From NCBI GenBank assembly GCA_009599575.1, contig VWND01000067.1, positions 1,178,001-1,242,000 of the forward strand: DNA of 64,000 nt. The letters are read 5' to 3'. The translations under genes and the position numbers were made by a program. Origin of the DNA: Blumeriella jaapii. Lineage: Eukaryota > Ascomycota > Leotiomycetes > Helotiales > Drepanopezizaceae. How positions within the stretch are numbered: position 1 is the first letter of the stretch; the number at the start of each line of letters is the position of its first letter. Below, one piece after another: positions 33,160-44,999 of the stretch. Below the pieces are notes generated by a model that was not told the origin of the DNA, ran no database searches, and was given only the letters and a program-made list of their open reading frames with translations.

Positions 33160-33760
33160 ATTAATATATCGTTTGCGTATTTAAAGCGAAAAGTAAAATT
33201 TTAATTAAGCAATTCTGCTAAGTATAATATATACAAAACCGGAAAAAATAACGATTTTTGAAAAATGCCGTAATAAACGTAGCTAAAATCGATAATTTTT
33301 TTTTCGAATCGTATTTGCATTCGTTGTTTCGTAAAAAACGATTTAATTAATAAAAAAAATAAAAATAGCTATTTTTGCTTAATTATTTTTTTAAACAGGC
33401 GTCGGATCAGAACGGCGTCGAACGCGTTTTATACGTTTAAAATAATAATCGTAATATATCTTTTTGCGGCGAGCGCAATTTCGATATCGGCCGTAAAATA
33501 CGCTGCTAAATCGAAAGCAAAGCGTTTCGGAAAAGCGTTTTTATATTATAAATTAAATAAGCCGGTCGTAAACGTTATTTACGCGATTTTGCTAACGATA
33601 ATTTTTTCGAAGTTTTTGAATATGCAAAAAAAAAAGCGATCGGACGCTACGAACGTAAAAAAGATTTGTTTCGTTTGCCGATTTTAATTATTATAATTAT
33701 TTCGGCTAATTTTCAAAAGGTCGGAAAATAATTCGTTGCGAAACAGCGGTTAAACAAATT
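33160..33760 (-). pseudogene. Reverse transcriptase domain of LINE2
   Basis: The catalytic motif reads RFKYANDI at 33168-33179 (F-x-Y-A-D-D-I with the first Asp now Asn). Upstream, around 33400-33460, the minus strand encodes the block with A-F-D-A (the + strand shows its complement GGCGTCGAACGCGTTTTATA). Other RT blocks are broken by stops. Confidence 0.75.
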
Positions 33761-36700
33761 ATATATAACGGTTTTGATTTTTTTTTAATAAGCTTTTAAA
33801 AGTCTTATCGTAATCCGATTAATGCCCGAAAAAAGATTAATAATTCCGATGTAATATTTTTCTATTTTTTCGGGCGATACGAAGTCTGCTTAAAAAAAAT
33901 GGCCCGATTTTGCTTATTCGATAAAAAAATTTTGATCGAAATTATCGAAAACTAAAAAGCGGCCAAATATTTCGTTTTTCAGAATATTAGTTTTGTTTTT
34001 AATATTTTCGATTATAATGCCGTTTATTATTAATAAAAAAGCTTTAAGATTCGTAGTTATTCGGTGCTAGCCTATTATTTTGTATAATTTTTCGTTATTA
34101 TCGATTTCGTTAATAAGCTTTCGCTAATAGTTTTTTTTCGCTTTGCGTATTATAGCGAAAAACTGTTTGGTTTTTTCGAAGATTTTACCGTTATATATTA
34201 TTTTGCGTATTCGCAAATGTTTGTTTTTAGCTTTTTAATATTCGTCGGTTTATTATAGAATAGCTTGTAAGCCTTTTTAAAAAGGCTTTCCGGCAGTTGT
34301 AATGCTTTTTTAAAAAATCCGGGCCAGCGCAGCCGCGTATTCGTTTAATTTTTTTGGCGTTAATAGGTAATATAACGGGATCCGCGAATCGGCTGATTTT
34401 TACGCGTATTAAATTTGCGAATTTGCCGAATTTTAAATCGGATATTTTGTAATATATTTAAATTACGAATATTTTTTTTTTGCTAAAAAAAGTCGTTATT
34501 TAAGTTTCGTAGTTTAAGCCGCTATATATATCGTATCGTATCGTAATAATCGAATTAAATACGTTCGAAAAAATGAAATTTAAAACGTGTTTTTTATTAT
34601 AAATAAATTCGCTAGCGGCGCCGATAAAATTTATATTCGAAATAGCAGCCCAATCCGCGAAATGTTTTTTATTTTCTGTTGTATCCGACCCGGGCTTAAA
34701 AATATTATATCGGGTATTAAAATCGCCGTCTATTATACAATTGAAAAATGGTTCGAAATATATTACGTAGTTTAATATTTGTTAAATATAATTTTATTTA
34801 TATACGTTAAAAATAAAATATATATTTACGTTTAGCTAAAATAAATTTTTGTTATTAATTAATCGTTATTATTATAAGTTAAGCTTTGCGCTTTTTCGGA
34901 TATAAATTAGCATTTTAAAGCGTATTCGCTCGAAAATTTCTTTTTCGGTTTCGTTTTATAAATCGATCGGTGTATACAAATCGTATAACGAATGGTTTTG
35001 TATTTTGATTTTCGAAACGTTTTAAAGTTTTTGCATATAAATCACGTTTATACGTTTTATATCGCATAAATACAAAAGCGTAATATATTTCGGTTGTTTT
35101 TTTTAAACGTTTGCCTAACAGATATTAAAATTTATTTTAAGCTTTCGATTGCGAGATTTTCCGCGTTACTTATAAAAATATTTTATTATTAAAAAATAAA
35201 AATATTAATATCGTTGTTTATTTTTTTTGATTCGTTTGCGAAAGCTTGGAATTTATTTTGTAATTAATTCGATAAAAACGGGTGGATTACTTTTAACGAA
35301 ATAAAAAAAAGCGTGTTTTGCGAAAAAGCTACGAAAGCCGTATCGTCGAAAATCGAATATGCTTTTCGGCCAAAATGCTAAATATTTAGCGATTGCTTTA
35401 AAATTAAATTTCGAATTAAACGGCCCGAAAAAATTACGTTTGGCGTTATAGCCGCGGCGGAAATAATAATTAAAAGCGCGGTAATTTTTTGCTTATATAT
35501 CGTTACGGCGTTTCCGCGTTTTTTTTTTCGGCCCGCGTTATTAAAAACCGAATTATTATTATTTAAAAAGATAAAAGCTTTAATAATAAAAATAACCGCG
35601 ATCGAATAAGCCGCTTTTTCCAATCGCCGAACAGCTTTTAGTTTTTTTTTAATTGGTTATATTATTTTATCGTTTACGCGGCGAAAAGCCGCAAAGCAGC
35701 GTAAATAATCCGCAGCGTATAATTTATAACAGTTCGCGTATTATAAAACTGCTTTGCAATTAAAATCGGTCGAGCTATCGTAATTTTATATTCGGTTATT
35801 ATAATAATTGCAGCGTACGTATCGGATGCAAACTAATAAATTGCAAAAGCTTTAGCATTTAAAATCGTAGCGAAATATAGCCGGTTTTTTGTTAATAAAC
35901 TTGGCTTAAGCGCTAACGCCGAAAAAAATAAAGCTTTTAATTAGCTGTAAAAAAAAAAAAATTCAGGTTTACTTGCTTATAGCTAGGTTCGTTTCGTATC
36001 GAAAAAAGCGCGTATTAATCGGCTTGATTTTAATCTGAATAAAAACCTCGTTTTTTATATGTTTTTAAGCAATAAAAAACGTCGCCGAATAATTTCGGAA
36101 TCGTAGCTAAAACGTTTTGTATCGCGTAATTATATTATTTTTCCGGAATACGTACGACGGTGGCTTCGAATATTTTGCGAAAAACTTTAACGTTTTTTTA
36201 AATGGTAAAAAGGTTTTTAATTTTCAAATCGATTAAATAAAAGGCTTAATTTGTTTTTATAAGCGTTAGGTTTTTAATCGCGTTTTTCGTTAAGCTCGGT
36301 ATAAACTTCGCGATTTTTTGCTTAAAAACGAAAATATTAAGCTTATTTAGCAATATGCTTTCCGCCGACGTAATTAAAAAGCGATGGTTTTGTCGAACTT
36401 TTGCTAGCTGATCTTCGATAAACGAGTTTAAAAAAACGCGTAAGGTTTCGCTGATAAACGGACGCGTTTGTTATTATAGCTTTTTAACGGTAATCGATTT
36501 TAATTTTTCGGAATTTATTAAGATTTTTAAGATTTTTCGCGAAATTCGGTCTGCTTAAATAATTGATTTAGCAGAAAAAAAAAAAAATCGATACTGCTTA
36601 GCGAAGCGGCGAAAAAATTAATAAAAACGCGGATTTGCAAAAAAAAAATAAGATTTTTTGCAAATTCTTCGGCGTATTATCGCGTTTCGGGCTTTTTCTG

Positions 36701-36904
36701 CTGATTTACGACGCTATCGGCAGCGGTCGCGAATTGTATTTATATTTTGCGGCGTATTTAAGATTATCGGTTTACTTCGTCGAGCTGGCTAATAATAGCC
36801 GACGTTATAATAATAAATATTCGCGCTTCGTATTTTAAAACGAGAAAAAAAAGGCGAATGCTAAGTATATTCGTTTGCTTTTTTTTTTTGAAATGCAAAT
36901 TCAG
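33761..36904 (-). other. RT N-terminus, endonuclease and ORF1 region of LINE2, mostly unreadable
   Basis: By position this holds the endonuclease and ORF1. The only sizeable minus frame (35378-35623, 81 codons) has no motif I recognise. The + frames at 34587-34775 and 36635-36838 run against the element. Confidence 0.45.
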
Positions 36905-37111
36905 TTAAAACGGTAAGGTTGCGTTTATAAAACGAGTGTATAATTCGTCGTAATCGTGGTCGTAGTCGTCGGACGACCGAAAAAAGGTGAAAGAAATTAT
37001 TTCGCGAGCTGTACGGCGAACGCGACGAGCTTTCGAGCTGATTTTTCGAGATTCGGAAAGAAACGAGTTTCCCGAATCGAATACAGTGAATTTAGTGATT
37101 GTTGCGAACAA
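36905..37111 (-). pseudogene. 5'-proximal ORF of LINE2
   Basis: 68 codons beginning 32 bases after the LINE2 5' end (MFATITKFTVFDSGNSFLSESRK and an acidic Asp/Tyr stretch DDYDHDYDELYT). This could be the start of ORF1. Codon use is less AT-rich than the rest of the element. A longer overlapping minus frame (36997-37332) runs through the target duplication into E and cannot be one native protein. Confidence 0.4.
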
Positions 37112-37143
37112 AAAGTAGAATCCGTGTATGTTGTGAAAGATGC

Positions 37144-37161
37144 TTGCTTTTCTTTATCGTA
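37144..37161. repeat. Target-site duplication of LINE2, right
   Basis: Same 18 bases as 30815-30832. On the minus strand it encodes YDKEKQ in the gag of E. Confidence 0.95.
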
Positions 37162-38144
37162 TAAATTCGAAGCGGCGATTTTTCGGTTTTTCGCATTTAT
37201 TAAAAAGTTTAATATTTCAATCGTTTTACATAATTCGAATTTTCGTAAAACGTCGTTCGTATCCGATTTATTTTTTTCTATTTTATCGTCGAAAATTAAA
37301 ACATAAGCGTTAATCTTTTTTGATCGATACAAAATATTATTTATTTATTTTGGCGGAAACTTCGCTTTGCGCGCCGAATCAAAAATTAAGCTTTTTCGGT
37401 ATTTTTCTTTCGAGATATTAAATTTTTTCTTTTATATTTTTCGGCTCGAATTCGCCGTATTTTCTATAGCAATAAGTATAATATGCTCGGAAAATACGCT
37501 AAGTCGTTTCTAATAAATGTTATTATCGTAATGCTTCGAAGAGATTTTATAATAATTCCCGGCTTAAATTATTTCCTGTTTTTATTAATCGAAGCGGTAT
37601 TAAAAAGTATAGAAATCTTTTTTTCGACATTTTCGAGAAAGTTAAGTTTTTGTTAAAATTGTTTAACTTTTTTTTTCGGAATTCGTTTCGGCGTCTTTTA
37701 AACTTTTCGAGTTTCTTAATTGTTTTATAAACTTTTTTTCTTAATCTTTTTTTGTTTTATTTTAATTCGCATCTTTTTTGTTTTTTTATATTTATCGTTT
37801 TTTTTTTGCTCGGCGCGGGTTCGTTTATAAGCTAAATAAATTAAGGTTTCGATAAAAACTCTTTTCGAATCGTTTTAAGCGTAGCTTTTTTCAGCGATTT
37901 TTTAATAAAAAAAAGTTAAGAAATCGTTGCGTTTTTATAATAAAATGTTTTCGATTTTTAATAAGGCTGATGGTGACGTTAAAAAAAACGATAATACGGG
38001 GTCTTTTTAAGCAATCGAAAATGCTGGGTTTCTACGGGCAGCTGGTGATGCTGGCGTTTTGCGAATACAAAAAGTTATAATATCGATAATAACGATATAA
38101 GTATAATAATATAATAAAAGGTTTGTTTTGATAATATCGAATTG
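37162..38144 (-). pseudogene. gag: gag N-terminal and central part of remnant E
   Basis: The minus strand at 37162-37332 reads KINAYVLIFDDKIEKNKSDTNDVLRKF and then IEILNFLINAKNRKIAASNLYD, continuing over the target duplication into KEKQKKHKSVNSF at 30814 and below. The pattern (A-x-x-x-L-Y-x-L-K-Q-x-x-x-x-S-V-x-x-F) is the middle of the retrotransposon Gag domain. Upstream the minus strand is Lys/Arg-rich and has no motif. It is cut by element F at 38145. Confidence 0.65.
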
Positions 38145-38149
38145 CCGTT
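38145..38149. repeat. Target-site duplication of F, left (CCGTT)
   Basis: CCGTT; repeated at 44504-44508. Confidence 0.88.
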
Positions 38150-38391
38150 TGTCACAGCTAGCTTGAGGGTGATCAGAAGGGTGATATGGACCAAAAGGTA
38201 CGCATGTAAACTGAAAAAAAGACACCGAGCTAGAATGCTCGGGGTCGCGAATTATATGTATAATGATTGCGCTTGTGGCTTACGTGATTTAGCGCGGGGC
38301 CTAGTGCTCGAGGGGGTCCGTGCCCAGATTTTAATTTAATACCATCGGCAATTATACTATTGACAATTATACCATTGGCAGAATCGTAATA
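38150..38391 (-). repeat. 3' LTR of element F
   Basis: Starts TGTCACAGCTAGC and ends CGTAATA on the + strand; the other copy ends CATAACA. Both point to an original CGTGACA, which would pair with TGTCAC. Contains a CCGAGC-TAGAAT-GCTCGG hairpin (38225-38242) and tandem TATACCAnTGGCA units near its end. Confidence 0.9.
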
Positions 38392-39269
38392 CTATTTTTC
38401 TTTTTCGAAGAACTGCGTCCGCGCAGTTGCTGTTATGGGTTTTTCGTTTTTTAATTTAATGTAATTTTTTTTGCTTTCGTTGTAAGCTTGCAGTTATGCG
38501 GGAAACGTTCGTAAAAAGTTTTTAGCGGTGGGGTGCGATCGGTGAAATATTTAAAAAATATGAAAGGCCGTTATAGCGTCAGAACCAAAGTATTATTCGG
38601 AATTTTTATCAGCGCTTTTTTAATTAACCTGGTATTGCAATACTTTTTTATATAATTTCGAATTTATTATTTTTTCAATTATTTATTTCGTTTGTTTAGA
38701 AAATAATTAAATAGGGGATGGTTCGGGGCGGCGTTGGCCAGGTAAAAGGTTGCTGATATATTTTCGGAGCGAGTATAAATGAAAAATTAAATAAATTAAT
38801 TAGTCCGCGGAAAAATTAAGCTTCTAGCTTTTTTTTATTTTATTAACGATTTTAATTAGGCCGTATCATTTGTTTGAAAGCTTTCGAAAAGATCGGTCGA
38901 GCTTTTAATTTTTAATATTTATTAATATTTCGTCGTTTATATTTTAATCCACCGGTCGTTTATGCAAATTGGCGAAACGTTTTATTTTAGCTTGTTATTG
39001 CGCAATAAACGATTAAGCGTATTTAATAATTTTTTTTAGCTTGGAAAGCCAGATGCAAAGCTTTATAGCGGTTAAGCTTTTCGATGGCCGAGCGAAAAAA
39101 GCGGAAATTATTTATATTTTAAAACGTGCGAGCCTTATATTTATTTAAAATTAAAATAAAAAAACGTTGCCGAAAAACTCGTGCGGCAAAATCAATTATA
39201 TAGTTTTTATTAAAAATAAAAAGCGTTTTTAATTGTTTTAGTAATAAAAGCAAAAAGGGCGGAAGCGTT

Positions 39270-39430
39270 GTTTAATATACTGGTTTATTATTTCGGTTTG
39301 TTTATCGATATTTAAATTATACGCAGTAATTAATTTAATTTTGGTTTTTGATATACGATAAAGTTTTTGCTAAAAAACCGAAACAAAATAAGCTTTTCGA
39401 TCCGAAACAATTAAATCCGGCATGCCGAAA
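39270..39430 (-). pseudogene. pol: Integrase catalytic core fragment of F
   Basis: The minus strand reads YFGMPDLIVSDRKAYFVSVF-stop-QKLYRI, then in a nearby frame ITAYNLNIDKQTEIINQ. These are the second Asp block (S-D-R-G) and the Glu block (H-P-Q-T-D-G-Q-T-E) of retroviral-type integrases. Gly to Lys and His to Asn changes are RIP-type. Confidence 0.85.
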
Positions 39431-41205
39431 TAACGCATTTAATAAATCAAAAACAAAACTGCTAGTTTTTTCGCTATAATAATTATATAGCAAAAAACTG
39501 ACAAAAGCTTTTTAAACAAGCGATTTATTATTACGAAAGCGAAATCGTAATTATTTTCGTTTAATAAAAGCTTCGTAAAATTCATCGTTAAATATTAATA
39601 AGGCCTGTTAAATATAAGCAAAAGTTTTAAAAAGCCCGGGGTTTTGTCGCGCCTAGCTTTTATTCGTATGCAACGATAATTCGAAACGTATTATTATATA
39701 TTTGTTTTATAACTTTTTAATAATATTTGCGACCGACCAAAAGTTTTATTTTTTTTATTTTAGTATATGCTACGCAAAATTGTTTGTAAATATATCGGAT
39801 TAAAAAAGTTCGCAGTTCGGAAAATTCCAAGAATATTATTAATTTGTTTTGAAAAAACAATTTGTTTTGTCGCAGCTAATAATTAAGGTTATAATTGCGG
39901 GCTTGTATTCGTTGCGTTTCGAAATTTTTTTTTTTGTTAATTTGCAGCAAATCGTTGATAATTGTATAATTTTTCATATCGTATGCGATTACGAAAGTCG
40001 AATTTGCGGATTTTTTTATAAGCATTTTTTTTTTTCGTTTTTGCTGTTTTTTTCGAAGAAAATACTGCCGTTGTCGCGCTTATAAAAAGCTATTTTTTTA
40101 AGCGTTAGCGTGATTATGCTTTTAACAGCCATTTTTTTTTAAAATCTAAAAATCCAATTTATCGTTTAAAAGCATTTGCTGCTTTCGAACTGCTCGTTAT
40201 CGTGCTTTTAGCGAAAAAATGTTTTGGTTTTTATAAAAAAAAATATCAGCGAAAATATTAATAATTTTCGACCGGTATATAATTGTAAAATAAAAATCGG
40301 CGAAAAACTCGGCTTATCGGATTTATCGAATTAAAAAATCTTTAATTATTATAAAATATTTTAAAACGCGGTAATCGGTATATATATATACGTTTATTTA
40401 AACGCTTTACAGCTCCGGCTTATAATTTTTAAAAAAGCGAAAAATAACGAAAAGCTTTTTGTCGTAAATTAAATAATTAAGCTCGGCGTCGATTATAATT
40501 AAAAAAAAAAAACCGATCGGATAATAAAAATTATCTTTTTGCAATTGCGATAATACGCTAGTTATTATTTTATTAAAAAAGTCGGTTTCCAGGCGCGTTT
40601 GCTTATAAAAATCGTAATAGCATAAAATAAAAACATTTAGTAAAACTTTGCGTAATGCTTTTTATGCGTTTTTCTGCTTTTTTTCGAATACGAAAAAACG
40701 TTTTTATTTATGAAAACAGTGAAAAAACGGCAAATACGGCTGTAGCCGGCTATAAAACGTTTATAAAAATTGCAAAAGCCTAAAAAGCTTTATACGTTTC
40801 GCATATTCGCTGTATATTGCTAATTTTTAATAATAGCGATTTTTTTCGAATTTATTTTAATATTTTAAATGTTAATAACAAAACTTAAAAATTTGATTTT
40901 CGTAATATTAAACTCGCATTGTTTAATATTAGCTTTCAGGCCGTGTTTTTTTAAAATCGATAAAATCTTTTTAACGTGAATTTTATATTTTAAATTATTT
41001 GCGAATTAAATAAAAATATTATTAAAATACGCGGAGCAGAAATTATTTAAATATTTTATAAAAATATTATTGATAAAGCGTTGAAAGATAGCGGGCTTAT
41101 TAATAAGGCCGAAATTTTTTTTTTATATTTATATATATCGTATCGGATGCGAAAACTGATTAGTTTTTTAGATTTTTCGGATATTCGTATTCGATTAAAT
41201 GCTTA

Positions 41206-41502
41206 TTAAATATTAATTTTTGTAGATATTTTAGCTTTAATAATTCGCGTTAGCATTTCGTTAATTAAAAGCAAAAAGTAAAGTTTTTTTTTCGTAAAAT
41301 CGTTAAATTTGCGATAATCGATATATAAGCGTATAAAACCGTTTGATTTTTTAATAAATAAAATTGAAACGGCGAAAAAAATATTAAAAGATTTAATTAA
41401 GCTTTTGTGCAAATTATCGAAAATATAACTTTTGATCTTTGTAAGCTGTTTATTCGTAAAGCGTTTAAATAGTTTTATAAAAAGCCTATTTTCCGTAGTC
41501 AA
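41206..41502 (-). pseudogene. pol: Reverse transcriptase fragment of F
   Basis: 98 codons: RFTNKQLTKIKSYIFDNL at the start, then FIKKSNGFIRLYIDYRKFNDFTKKKLYFLLLINEML and AKISTKINI. This is the K-x-D-G-x-x-R-x-x-x-D-Y-R-x-L-N block and the start of motif A (F-T-K-L-D) with Asp to Asn. The catalytic Y-x-D-D should lie near 40900-41000 but was not readable. Confidence 0.85.
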
Positions 41503-42718
41503 ATATTTTTTATAATTTATATCGGAGCGGCGAAAAGCGAGCTTATCGCTTTTTTATTTATAAAAAAAGCTTTTCGAATTTTAAGTATTAGGCTAGAAAA
41601 AGCTTTTTTACAAAAACCACGTTGTCGTTATATTTGGCTTATAAAGCGTCGGGAACGGAAATGCTTTTTACTGCCGCGAGCTGTATAATTTTTTTAAATT
41701 CGGCAATTTTCGCGCGGCGAAAATGTTTTTTATTTATATTATAAATAAAAGCAATAAACGTATAATCGCTAAATAATAATAATTTTTTTTTTGCGGCTCG
41801 CATTCGTTTTTCGTAACGTATTTGTAAAGCGCTAAATGCAAAAGCGGAAATACAGCTGATATTGCAATTGAAAATAAAAAAGATAGTAATTGGCCCGGTT
41901 AAAAAAACCGGCTTGGTCGGTTCAGAGCTGTTAATAAAAAACTTTTTTATTTTATACAAATTGTTTTTAAAATTTCGTATAATTATAAAAGGTTTATTAG
42001 CTTTAAAATTTAAATAAGTTTTTTTGATCGTTATAAAAATGTTGGCAAAAGTATATAAAGTTTTTATTACGCTGTTTCGTTTATTTGCATTTTTTCAATA
42101 TATGCGATTAAATATTTTAAGTTTTTTTCGCTAATTAAAATCGACGAATAATTACTTATTAAAATAAAAAATAACAGATATATCGAATAGCTATTTTTTT
42201 TTTTTTTTTTTTTTAGCCGTACGCTTGTTTTAAATCGTAATGTTATAAAGATTTGCGATTAATAAAAACGTCGGTAAAGCTTAGATTTATAATTAAAAAA
42301 GGAAAATTTACACGACGTGAATCGATCGTAAAAAAAAAAAAATTAGCAGAAAAAAAAAACTATTCCGGCTCGCTATTAAAGCCGGTAAATATAATAAGCT
42401 TATGCAGCCGAATAAAATTTATTTCGAAACGTTAAAAAAATCAATACGCTAAAAGAATTTTAATCGCATCGAAAATGTTATTTCCGCTATCGATATATGC
42501 AAATGTTTTAATATATAATTTATTGCGTATTAATTTTCTAAAACTTAAAAACTATCGCTTTTTTATTAAAAGGCGCTAATTGAATTTCAAATCCTTTTAT
42601 AAATCGAATTTTTTATTATAATTAAAGTTTTTAATACGATTTAAAATTTTTTTAATAAATCGTTTTGCTTTTCGTCGATAATTATTTCGGCGATTTTGCG
42701 ATTAAGCTTAGTATCGGA

Positions 42719-42760
42719 GCAAACGTTTGCGAAATGGCCGGGTTTGCTGCAATTGTAATA
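42719..42760 (-). pseudogene. gag: CCHC zinc knuckle of F gag
   Basis: Within a 78-codon minus frame (42641-42877): Y-Y-N-C-S-K-P-G-H-F-A-N-V-C. It matches C-x2-C-x4-H-x4-C except that the first Cys is Tyr. The preceding Lys/Arg-rich and Ala/Phe-rich part is typical of a nucleocapsid. It would bind genomic RNA. Confidence 0.85.
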
Positions 42761-42877
42761 AGCGCTAAAAAAACGCGCAGTTGAACGGGAAAAACCGAAA
42801 ATAGCAAAAGTAGCAGTTTTACGCTTGTAAAAAAAATTTTTTAAAAAAGAAAAAGCTATGCGAACAAAAAGGGCCAA

Positions 42878-44265
42878 AAAAATAAAACGCTAAAAAGCTT
42901 TAAAAATACCGGAAGTACGCCTAGAATTCCGATTAGCAAAAGCTATAGCAAAAAAAAAAAATTTATACGACGAGCAAAAGCTAGTTTTTTAAAGCGGATA
43001 TTACGTGATTTTTTATTCGCAACGGCCAAAAATTCGTTTAAAATAATATAATTATTATTATTTTTTTTTTTTTTTCGAAAATCGTATTTAAAAATAAAAG
43101 TAATTTTATCGCATATATTTTTAAATCAACGGTTTTTAGCAATTTTATTAATAATTGCGTAGCGAATGAACAAAAAACGGAAATTATTATAAATCTGACC
43201 GTTGTTTATATAAAGTTTAGTATATTATAATTTAATAAATTAAACGCGATTAAAAGTAAAAAAGCGCTAATTAAAAATGCGAAAAACGTTTCGAGCCGAT
43301 TAGGCTTAGTTATAAAACTCGAAGTTCAAATGCTTTAAAATAATAATTTTTGCTTTTTTAATAATGCATTTGAAATATGCTTTAGCTTGGTTTATATTTT
43401 ATATAAAATTCCTTAAGTATTTCTTTATAAATAATTTTATATTTATTTTTTATGCGTTAAATTTAATTTTTTTTAATAATCGCTAAAAGCGTAGCGAAAA
43501 TATTTATTTTTGGATTATTCGATTCGAAAAATAGCTGGGTCGAAAACTGAAAAATAATATTCGGAAATTGATTAAAAATCCGCCGTAAAAACGCGCGAAG
43601 TTCGAAGTAAAATAAAAGCGTCGCGGGCGATATTAGCGAAAAAGGCTAAAAAGCGAGCGGCGGCAATAGTTTAAGCGATTATTTGGACGATTTGAAATTG
43701 CTGGGCCGCAATAAATATTTTAGCGTTAGCAAATATGCTAGGTCGTCGTGAAAATACGCGTCGGTTTAAAAATATCAAAATGTTAGCGTCGTATAATTCG
43801 ATTTTAGATTCGATAATAAAACGAAAAGGTTTAGCAAATAAATCGGCTGTAAAGAATTATAATTCGGCAGAAAAATTATAAAATAAAAATTCGCTGTTAA
43901 AATCGTCGAAAAAGCTTAAAACGAATAAAAATTCGAAAGCGCTAGAAGCAGAAGCAAAAAATGGAAATGCTAATTCGAAGCCGAATCGTACGGATTGCGT
44001 TTGTTTTCGGATGCCGCGTCGATTTATAAAAAAAGCATAGGATATATTAAAAACTCGTTCGAATTGCAGGGGCAGATCGAATTAATAAGGAAACAAAATT
44101 TCAGCTTTTTTTAAAAACAAAATTAGTAAAAACAGACTCTGATCGAGGCACCGATAAATAAACGTCGGTACGGGCGGCCTGAAACAAATTCGAATTGCAA
44201 AAGCAAATCGAATTTTTAACCGTAAATACAAAGCTTTTCAGCGAAGATTGTTTTAATTTTTTTTA
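42878..44265 (-). other. gag region of F, decayed
   Basis: Between the 5' LTR and the zinc knuckle. The first ~500 bp (43550-44265) are richer in G and C than the rest. No continuous frame is readable on the minus strand. Confidence 0.5.
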
Positions 44266-44503
44266 TATCACAGCTAGCTTAAAAGTAATCAGAAAAATAA
44301 TATAAACCAAAAGGTACGCATAAAAAAAAAAAAACACCGAGCTAGAATGCTCGGGGTCGCGAATTATATATACAATAGTTGCGCTTATAGGTCACGTAAC
44401 TTAGCGCGGGGCCTAATGCCCGAGGTGGTCCGTGCCCAAACCTTAATCCAATACCACCGGCAATTATACCACTGGCAACTATACCACTGGCAGGATCATA
44501 ACA
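44266..44503 (-). repeat. 5' LTR of element F
   Basis: 238 bp, homologous to 38150-38391. It keeps the GCTAGAATGCTCGG hairpin arm and three copies of a TATACCACTGGCA-like unit near 44461-44495. Followed by CCGTT (44504-44508). Confidence 0.9.
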
Positions 44504-44508
44504 CCGTT

Positions 44509-44704
44509 CCGGTAGGTAAAAAAATCAGAATATAAAAGTTGAAAAATAAAGAAACATTAGTTTAAATAATATAGCTTAAATAAACTTGAATTAATAATCA
44601 GATTGATTTCTGATTTTTATAATTTTAGTTAAAAGCGTTTATAAATGCAAAAAAAGGAGTAGAGTTTTCGAAAAAAAGTATTTTTCAAAAGGCCAGGCGA
44701 ACTT
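44509..44704. other. Short unassigned spacer between F and H
   Basis: No gene or repeat recognised. By nesting logic it should be the continuation of the sequence that F interrupted, possibly the 5' end of E. Confidence 0.4.
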
Positions 44705-44969
44705 TGTAACGATCTAATCAGTCGGAGGGCTGAGAGATCAGTCAACTGGTCGCCGAGTTTATATACTATGAAAAAGAGCCTTTGGTTTTGTAACAAAAAT
44801 ATTTACTTAGAATTAACAATTACAAAAGGCAGAGGTTGCTAAGGGAAAGGAGTCTTATAAATAAATAGTTTTCATAATTGATAGGAAACCCACCAGAAAA
44901 CCAAGAAGCTTGCAGCTATACGTAGTTGCTGGAATAATACGAGAGGTGGTAAAAGAATAAATCGTTATA
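44705..44969 (-). repeat. 3' LTR of copy H
   Basis: 265 bp, reverse complement of the family-1 LTR, with ends TGTAACGA and TCGTTATA on the + strand. Like copy C it has a single 28-bp unit. Confidence 0.88.
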
Positions 44970-44999
44970 TTACTTTTCCGTTCGAAAAACGCGCGCTTT

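Larger units (their letters stand above)
30833..37143 (-). mobile_element. LINE2, full-length Tad-like non-LTR retrotransposon
   Basis: A 6311-bp minus-strand LINE flanked by an identical 18-bp duplication, inserted in the gag of E. Its 3' end (low coordinates) has a trinucleotide tail, the shared AACGTCT and a GC-rich hairpin. Upstream are RNase H, RT and, at the 5' end, a short open ORF1-like start. Related to LINE1 but clearly diverged in sequence. Domain spacing is similar (RT motif about 2.3 kb from the 3' end in both). Confidence 0.93.
38150..44503 (-). mobile_element. Element F, complete minus-strand Ty3/gypsy retrotransposon
   Basis: 6354 bp between LTRs of 242 and 238 bp, flanked by CCGTT. 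From the 5' side (high coordinates) it has Gag with a zinc knuckle, RT, RNase H and integrase. The internal region is strongly RIP-decayed and over 70% AT by appearance, while parts of the LTRs keep GC-rich segments. Confidence 0.9.

Noticed and set aside
36997..37332. 111-codon minus frame as one gene
   Set aside because: It crosses the junction between LINE2 and E gag, marked by the 18-bp duplication, so it joins two unrelated genes.
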